Assembly: GCA_016188575.1 (NCBI GenBank)
Contig: JACPHN010000016.1
Location: 1 to 31,136, forward strand
Length of the DNA stretch: 31,136 bases
DNA from: Candidatus Schekmanbacteria bacterium
Lineage (GTDB): Bacteria > CSSED10-310 > JACPHN01
Direction: 5' to 3'
The position numbers and the translations under genes were made by a program. This document shows positions 25,760 to 31,136 of the stretch, piece by piece. Numbering within the stretch: position 1 is the stretch's first letter; each line of letters begins with the position of its first letter. A model generated the notes under the pieces. The model had not been told where the DNA came from. It saw nothing but the letters and a program-made list of their open reading frames with translations, and made no database searches.

Positions 25760-25799
25760 TGGCCCCCAGAGATCGGCAGCGACATGCATTCTGGGGCCA
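25760..25799. terminator. long inverted repeat after the YdjM-like gene
   Basis: TGGCCCCCAGA (25760-25770) can pair with TCTGGGGCCA (25790-25799) over ten base pairs with one bulged C and a loop of 19 bases. It lies between the YdjM-like stop and the glycosidase start. No U-tract follows, so it may be a transcript-stabilising hairpin or attenuator instead of a terminator. Confidence 0.35.
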
Positions 25800-25848
25800 T
25801 TACGGATGCAACCAAGGAAGCGGCACATCCGTTGCAGGACAGAGTGCC

Positions 25849-27639
25849 ATGCGACACCACTCGGCTCCGCTTCTCTTGGCGCTTGCCGCCACCGTGTCAT
25901 TCGCCGTGACCCCCACGGCGTCGGCACTCGAGATTTCCGCGCCGCGCAACACTGTGCTCCACCATGAATCCTTGGAGCTCTCGGCGCGCGATGGCCAGAC
26001 CGACGTGAGCACGCGCGTATCCTGGCGCGTGGAGCCCGCGGGAGCCGCGAAAATCACGAGCGATGGGCGCCTCATTGCGAGCTCCGGCTGGTGGGGCATG
26101 CTCGGAGTGAGCGCCAGCCTGGGCTCGGAAACGACCCCGACTCTGCCGATTACCGTGCTGTCGGCGACACTGGAAGACGAAATCGGCACCGGAGCGCTGC
26201 TCTGGAACGTACGCGGAACCGGCTATGTCGCGGGTTCCTTGAGAACCGAGGCGGATGGCTCGCGCACCGTCGCCGCGGTCGATTTCGCCACGACCTCCGG
26301 CGGTGGCCAGGTGGAGCTCTATCGCACGGTGCCGACCGCCGAGAGCTGGCTGCGCGTCGATGAGCTTCGGCTCGACGCCCGGGCAGAGGGAGCGCCCGTG
26401 GACCTCTGTCTTGTGACCAAGAACGGTCCGTCCTGGACATGGACACAGCACGGTGATTGCCGCGAGCTGGCTACAAGCTGGACCGCGGGCGTGGCCTTGC
26501 CTCACGACGGTTACGGCACAGCTTTCGCGGATGAGGTCCGCGAGATCGTCTTGAAGCTGTGGATCAGCGATGCAGCAACGGGGACGGTGCGCGTCGACAA
26601 GATCAGGACTCAGGGGGGGTTTGTCCATGGCGTCAATCTCGCCTGGCTAGGCGGCGCGTACGACCACGACTTCGGGCCCAATCCCCATCATCCGACCTGG
26701 GGGACGGCTTTCGATCGCCGTAAGCTCGAGACCATGTTCGCCGCGGCCGCTGAGCTCGGCGTGCGCGTCATGCGGGTCTGGATGTTCGAGGGTTGCGAGG
26801 GATTCTTGCGGGACGAGCGCAAGCAAATCACCGGGCTCGATCCGACGTTTCTGGCCAATGTAGACGTCCTCGTGCGCGAGATGGCGCCGCGATTTCGCAT
26901 CGAGCTTTACCTGACCTTGCTGTCGTCGGCTCATGTCTGGGCAGACGCTGAGGCCCAAGAGCCGAACCTGATCACTGACGTGGCCGCCAGGCAGGCATAC
27001 CTGGACAGGGCGCTTGGACCGTTTGTAGCGCGCTACGCCGACAGCCCGTGGGTCTTTGCGATTGATCTTGCCAACGAGGCGGAGGCAGCGGTCGGCGGGA
27101 CGAGCGGCAACTGGAGCAGTGGGGTGACCTGGGAGCAGATGCGGGCATTCATCCAGGCGGGGGCGCGAAAAGCCCACGATGTGGCGCCGGCGATGCGGGT
27201 CAGCTCGAGTTCGGGCTGGCATGACTTCGAAAACGTCCGGGGTGGCGACGCCGCTCTCGAAGATCCCTTCTCGACACTCCGAGCGGGCCGTTTCACTGGG
27301 CTGGGTCTCGACTTTTACGACGTGCACACCTACCGAGACACCGCGATTATCCCGCGCGTGCGGGATTTGCACCTGGACCGTCCGGTCTTGCTCGGAGAAG
27401 TTGGACAGGCATCGAGCACCCGCGACGATGAGCTGCAGCGCTCGGCATACGCTTCCGCCGTCGGCGACGCGTACCGACTTGGCTACTGGGGAGTCCTCGG
27501 GTGGTACCTCGACTACCCCGGCTCCACCAACGAGCATGCCTTCTTCCACAGCAGCTCGACATGGCAGGATCTGCAACCGCGCCCGATCACCGGAGAGCTG
27601 GCGGACTTCGCAGCGACGCACACGGACCTGAGGCCCTGA
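25849..27639 (+). CDS. secreted GH-A clan glycoside hydrolase (GH5-like) with N-terminal Ig-like domain
   Basis: The product is 596 residues from ATG 25849, which opens a signal peptide (APLLLALAATVSFAVTPTASA, cut after about residue 26); the longer frame from 25756 lacks support. Residues about 30-105 resemble a bacterial Ig-like (Big-type) domain (VSWRVEPAGAAKITSDGRLI). Residues about 110-260 are a beta-sandwich like a carbohydrate-binding module. The TIM-barrel catalytic domain begins near HGVNLAWLGGAYDHDFGPNP. The acid/base Glu410 lies in FAIDLANEAEA and the nucleophile Glu517 in PVLLGEVGQ, as expected for clan GH-A endoglycanases such as GH5 mannanases or cellulases. Substrate is undetermined. 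It is convergent with the minus-strand small ORF that overlaps its last 53 bases. Confidence 0.82.
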   Translation: MRHHSAPLLLALAATVSFAVTPTASALEISAPRNTVLHHESLELSARDGQTDVSTRVSWRVEPAGAAKITSDGRLIASSGWWGMLGVSASLGSETTPTLPITVLSATLEDEIGTGALLWNVRGTGYVAGSLRTEADGSRTVAAVDFATTSGGGQVELYRTVPTAESWLRVDELRLDARAEGAPVDLCLVTKNGPSWTWTQHGDCRELATSWTAGVALPHDGYGTAFADEVREIVLKLWISDAATGTVRVDKIRTQGGFVHGVNLAWLGGAYDHDFGPNPHHPTWGTAFDRRKLETMFAAAAELGVRVMRVWMFEGCEGFLRDERKQITGLDPTFLANVDVLVREMAPRFRIELYLTLLSSAHVWADAEAQEPNLITDVAARQAYLDRALGPFVARYADSPWVFAIDLANEAEAAVGGTSGNWSSGVTWEQMRAFIQAGARKAHDVAPAMRVSSSSGWHDFENVRGGDAALEDPFSTLRAGRFTGLGLDFYDVHTYRDTAIIPRVRDLHLDRPVLLGEVGQASSTRDDELQRSAYASAVGDAYRLGYWGVLGWYLDYPGSTNEHAFFHSSSTWQDLQPRPITGELADFAATHTDLRP

Positions 27640-27871
27640 CTTGAGCTTTGGGGTCATAGACACGCGTGTTGATCGCAAAGCGCTTTTTCTGGTCTGAAAC
27701 CGGGGGCGTCTCCGCCGCCCCGCACGGCAACGCCGCTAACAGCACCAGGAGCAGCACCAGTGGCGTTCCGGCGGCGGCCCGCACCGCGGTTGACCCTGCG
27801 CCCGGCGAGAACGCGCGCGCCACGCCGGCGAGGCCTTCCAAATCACCGCCTACTCCGCGACGTCGGCCCAT
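27587..27871 (-). CDS. small exported or membrane protein, possibly truncated
   Basis: The product is 94 residues. ATG 27871 has a strong AAAGGAG (27884-27878) six bases upstream, which overlaps the stop codon of the upstream scrap. A long polar leader precedes a hydrophobic segment (TPLVLLLVLLAALPCGAAE), a plausible signal peptide, followed by a short tail (SDQKKRFAINTRVYDPK). The reading frame ends inside the 3' end of the convergent glycosidase gene. The strong ribosome binding site argues that this was a real gene; its short mature part suggests loss of its 3' end. No family was recognised. Confidence 0.4.
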   Translation of the reverse strand: MGRRRGVGGDLEGLAGVARAFSPGAGSTAVRAAAGTPLVLLLVLLAALPCGAAETPPVSDQKKRFAINTRVYDPKAQVRASGPCASLRSPPALR

Positions 27872-27883
27872 TCTGAGCTCCTT

Positions 27884-27946
27884 TCACAGCGACAGCGCAC
27901 AGCGGAAGCCGGCGTCGTGCACGTGCGTAAGATCGTCTATAGGCGG
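27884..27946 (-). pseudogene. C-terminal scrap resembling formylglycine-generating-enzyme domain
   Basis: A minus-strand frame ends DDLTHVHDAGFRCALSL followed by TGA at 27886-27884. GFRCA-type endings just before the stop are typical of FGE/SUMF1-like domains. Upstream the frame runs under the subtilase 3' end, so only this tail is likely genuine. It appears to be the leftover end of a deleted gene that was coupled to the small ORF downstream. Confidence 0.35.
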
Positions 27947-27984
27947 TTGCCCGGGTTCCGCTGGCCGGGCAGGGCCCTCCGGCC

Positions 27985-30900
27985 TCACTGCGGCGGAGCC
28001 ACGAGGGGAAACAGCGTCACGTAATCGTTGGCGAAGAATATGGAGTCGCCTTGTATGAGCCCGAGGAATTCGATGCTCACCATCACCACCCACGCTCCCG
28101 CCGTCGCGGACGAGGGCGCGGGCTCCAGGGGCTTGCCAGGCCCCATGTCGTAGGCGAAACCTTCGGCGATGCCCAAGGCTTCTCGGGATATCGGCGCCTC
28201 GCGGCGTCCCCCCAGGGAGACCGGCTCGGCCTCGCAGCCATTTCCGTCGTAGCAATCGCAGTCGCCGATGCAGGCGCGGGCGACGATCGACCGCTCGTCG
28301 GCGGTGATGGCGTGGGTGGTGATGACGAAAGTCGTGTACGGGGACCTGTCGAGCTCCGGAAAGTGTGCCAGCATTTCCGCACCGGCACCCAGATAGACGT
28401 CTTGCGCGGGCTGGATCCGCACCCAGCCGTTGCCGCGGACGTCATCGCGGGTGGGAGCGGAAATGGGAACGTCCATTCGCGCTTCGAGCAGCGAATCGCG
28501 GTGGCTCAGGCTCAGCACCGGGTCCTCGGAACCCCCCGGCCGGTTGCCCCGCCACGAGAGCCAGGTCCCGCTGGTGAATCGGTTCCCCGACAGCAGCTCA
28601 CAATCGGCGGCAGGCATGCTCGGCCGCGCGGCCGCACCGGCGCTTCCCCGATCGCTGGCGCGGTCGCCGATGTGCTCGGGGCATTCGGCAGCCGGCAGGA
28701 CGCGGCCGTCGGGTCCGGTGCACTCCGGACCGGTGCGCTGCTCCGACTCGACCCAGGCGATCTTGACCTGACCGGCGCCATAGGTGCGCGGGTAGGAGTT
28801 GCCTTCGCACCGCTGACACTCTGGATCGATCGCCGTGGCGAGCCCGGCGAGCGCGGCCACGGTCTGGGAGCGCTCGGGGAACGAGCCGGTTCGCCGCCGC
28901 TGCTGCTCGAGGTGGAGCGCAACCAGAGCTCCGGCCACGGGCGCGGCCGCCGAGGTACCCCGAAACGAGGCGCCGGCGCCGTTGGTCAGGTAACCGGGCG
29001 CGACGAAGGTCGGCTTCTCGACGTCGGTGACGCCGTCTTCCGTCGCGACGGTTCCCGGGCCGCGGCCGCTGTAGTCGGCGATCCGGCCCGCTTCGGTGGC
29101 GCCGATGGCCATGATCTAAGGGTGCGCCGCCCAGCCGAAGATGCTGTGGCTCGGGGTGTGCGGGGTCACCGCGACCCGTGCCTCTTCGGGGGAGATGAGC
29201 ACGAGGCGGAGTTGGAGCCCGGAGAGGTCGGCGCCCTCGGCACCTGGTGCAGGAACACGCCGACCTGGTAGCGCTTGGAGGCGCTGCACGCGTCAGGGTC
29301 GGCATTTCCCGGCGTCCACCGAGCCCTGGCCATGGGGTGCCACGGCTCGCCCTCGGGATACTCCTTGCGGCTCTTACTCTTCACCCTCGGGCAGTAGCCT
29401 GAAAGAGAACGACCCCCAGGTCCAGGTCGGGTCGATTCCACCACAGGTAGGCGCTGAACCGGTCGGCGGGATCGTAGTCGTCGGCGAGAGTCACCTCCCA
29501 GTTCCTGGAGGCGGTCCCGAAATCATGCGTGGTCCGCCCCTGCCGCACTCTGGCCGCGAACCCGGCGGTGTAGGCCAGCTTGGCGTTGTTGCCCGCCGCG
29601 AAGACGACGTGCACGTCCTTGGCCAGCGGATCGGTGAATTCGTTCATGATCGGCCCGGGCTGATCCAGGTAGGTCATCGGCGCTACGATGAGATTGGTGT
29701 TGGAGAGCCGCTCGAGGCACTTGCCGGGTTTTCGTTCTCCGCGGGTTTGCACGTGGAGACGTCGCTCAACTCGATCAGCTCCTATATCACCGCGATTGCC
29801 GTGTCACCGTGCGAGCCAGGCGTGAGATCCTTGTCGATGAGGCCGATGCGGATGCTCGACCCGTCGATGCCGGCCTTTCGGAGGGGCTCGATCCCCGTGA
29901 GCTCGCGGATCTCCGCCGTCGAGATCGCGGCGCCAGGCTCCGCCCGGGAGGTCGAGCCCGGAGTGTAGCCGGTAGGCAGCAGCAGATGACCCCTGACGAA
30001 CGGCAGCGCCGCGACCGCCTCGATCTGCTCCACAAAGCGGTCGTAGTCGTAAACCACGGTAGCAGATTCGCGACCCCTATCGGTAATCCGCAGGCCGATA
30101 GCCTCGAGCTCGTTGTACCATTCCTCGCGGGAGGGTTCGGTGAAGAATAGATCTAGTGGCAAACCATCCGGCGCGGTGTGAATCTCGTACTCGTTGCGCC
30201 CGAGCTCCTCGCGCGGGTCTTCGCCTTGCACGATGCGGGAGAAGGAGAGGCGCACTTCAGGCGGGAATTTCCTGGGCGCCTGCACCTCGAGGCGAGCCTC
30301 CTCGGGTATCCCGGCCCCCTCGACGCTGCGCGGTCCCTCCACGCCGCGGTCGTCGACAGCGGAGACCGAATAGTAATAGGTCTGCGCGGGATCGAGACCG
30401 CGGTCGGTGAAGGCGATTTCCGGCAGTACCTCGTCGATGAGGATCGGTGTGCGTTCCCCGGGCCAGCGACGGTACAGTCGATAGCGGACGGCGGCCGGGC
30501 TCACGCTCCAAGTGGGATGGAGCTCGTCCTCGATGCCCTTGAACGGGTCCGAGGGGCCGACATGGACGAATTCGGGGGGCGCCGGCACCCCTGGGTCGAT
30601 GGCCATGAAGGCGGCGGTGGGGCGTTCGCTCGAGGCGTTGCCGGCGCGGTCGAAGGCGATGAGCTCGGCTTCGTAGCGTCGTCCGGGCCGCAGCCCGGTC
30701 ACCGTCGCCTCGAGAGTAGACCCATCGGTCTCCGCCAGAAACCGGATCCTGCTCCCGACCACGTATTTCGTCACCCTCACGTCATCGGTTGCCGGCCCCC
30801 AGCGCAGCCGCGCCGTCGTCCCGGTCACCTCCACGACCTCCAGGGTACTGCTGAGCAGGCTCGGCGGCTCTCTGTCCTCCGGCTCGGTGCGCACCGTCAA

Positions 30901-30999
30901 GGTGGGCCCCTCGGTGGACCAGTTGCCCGCCGCGTCCCCCGCCTGCACCTGGAAGCGGAAGTCCTCGAGGGAGGTGAGCCCGGCAGCCACGTACCGCCT
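27985..30999 (-). pseudogene. subtilisin-family protease with FnIII-like domains, multiply disrupted
   Basis: The coding path runs leftwards from an incomplete fibronectin-III-like domain (GLTSLEDFRFQVQAGDAAGNWS) through at least one more (VVEVTGTTARLRWGPATDD) to an S8 catalytic region. Catalytic motifs are in order: Asp in RIGLIDKDL, His in SHGDTAIAV only about 11 residues later, the oxyanion Asn in VVFAAGNN, and Ser in FRGTSAAAPVAG. In-frame TAG codons occur at 29782-29784 and 29116-29118. The frame changes at about 29710-29750, 29395-29440 and 29225-29250. The C-terminal 375-codon frame (27985-29112) is open and ends WVVMVSIEFLGLIQGDS. The 5' end is cut at about 31000. The family is secreted; no product of this copy should be functional unless the sequence is in error. 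Confidence 0.8.
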
Positions 31000-31136
31000 T
31001 CAACGCTGGCGAAAAACGACCGGGGTGTGCCGGCGAAAAGTAGGCCAGACGGGGCGTGGCAGTTGGGTGGGTATGGCCGGGAGCAAGTAGGCCTGTGGTG
31101 GCTTGATCCGTGAACCGACGGCCGGGGATATCGGTC
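31000..31136 (+). mobile_element. terminus of an IS21-like insertion sequence, continuing past the right edge
   Basis: The subtilase-like frame stops making sense at a TGA (31002-31000). Beyond it are internal imperfect repeats: CAACGCTGGCGAAAAACGACC (31001-31021) is given here only by position, a unit GCCGGCGAAAAGTAGGCC (31029-31046) and a 14-of-18 match GCCGGGAGCAAGTAGGCC (31076-31093). Multiple repeats with a CAACGC-GGCGAAAA core are a hallmark of IS21 family ends, where IstA binds. The orientation implies that istA would begin to the right of the window. The family match is from memory. Confidence 0.5.

Noticed and set aside
28051-29271. A 406-codon plus-strand open frame opposite the subtilase pseudogene
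   Set aside because: The minus strand holds the S8 serine motif and C-terminal domain, so this is a shadow frame.
29116-29784. In-frame TAG codons in the subtilase as evidence for stop-codon reassignment or readthrough
   Set aside because: TAG is the normal final stop of TPR1, the FHA-GGDEF gene, the acyl-CoA dehydrogenase and the lipoprotein, and the subtilase also has frameshifts. Decay is simpler.
30178-31113. A 311-codon plus-strand open frame near the right edge
   Set aside because: It is opposite clear FnIII-like coding on the minus strand and runs into the IS-like terminus.
1-31136. CRISPR arrays
   Set aside because: No regularly spaced direct repeats with unique spacers; the repeats at the right edge are IS-end-like and irregular.

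Overview
The window is high-GC bacterial DNA. The gene set (CarD, MtaB, AidB-type acyl-CoA dehydrogenase, an FHA-GGDEF protein, large exported TPR proteins, secreted proteases and an Ig-like/GH-A glycosidase) resembles a deltaproteobacterial-type or neighbouring Gram-negative lineage (Myxococcota, Desulfobacterota or Binatota). That placement is inferred from family content, not from a marker gene. No rRNA, tRNA or CRISPR array was seen.

Layout. (1) 1-2021: the frameshifted 3' part of a secreted metzincin-like metalloprotease, then an exported protein with an AT-rich patch. (2) 2022-3028: largely non-coding, with one probable transposase remnant. (3) 3029-13027: acnA, then a tandem pair of exported TPR protein plus exported periplasmic-binding-protein genes (TPR1-PBP1-TPR2-PBP2), tightly packed and without a permease. 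A convergent, degenerate MlaF-like ABC ATPase (13045-13726) follows. (4) 13753-14318: the ATPase and carD diverge from what looks like a bidirectional promoter with overlapping -10 boxes. (5) 14803-16542: an AidB-like acyl-CoA dehydrogenase on the minus strand. (6) 16709-19244: a three-gene operon of two unknown proteins and an FHA-GGDEF diguanylate cyclase, whose end overlaps the convergent mtaB gene by 183 bp. (7) 20624-25740: a 1222-residue unknown protein, a putative lipoprotein and a YdjM/DUF457-like membrane protein. (8) 25849-27639: a secreted GH-A (GH5-like) glycosidase. (9) 27587-31136, minus strand: a small signal-peptide ORF, a C-terminal scrap with a formylglycine-enzyme-like ending, and a multiply broken FnIII-subtilase pseudogene. 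Its 5' end is cut at about 31000 by what looks like an IS21-family terminus running off the right edge.

The most distinctive part is 5837-13027. Two paralogous cassettes each pair an exported TPR scaffold with a PhnD-like binding protein, so ligand recognition may be coupled to a periplasmic scaffold instead of to import. The nearby ATPase lacks Walker A and has substitutions at the Walker B glutamate and the H-loop histidine, so it is unlikely to be a working import motor. Several promoters with near-consensus -35/-10 boxes and 17-18 bp spacing were found by eye. In two of them the -35 box contains the stop codon of the preceding gene. The broken genes cluster at the two ends of the window, while the central genes are intact.
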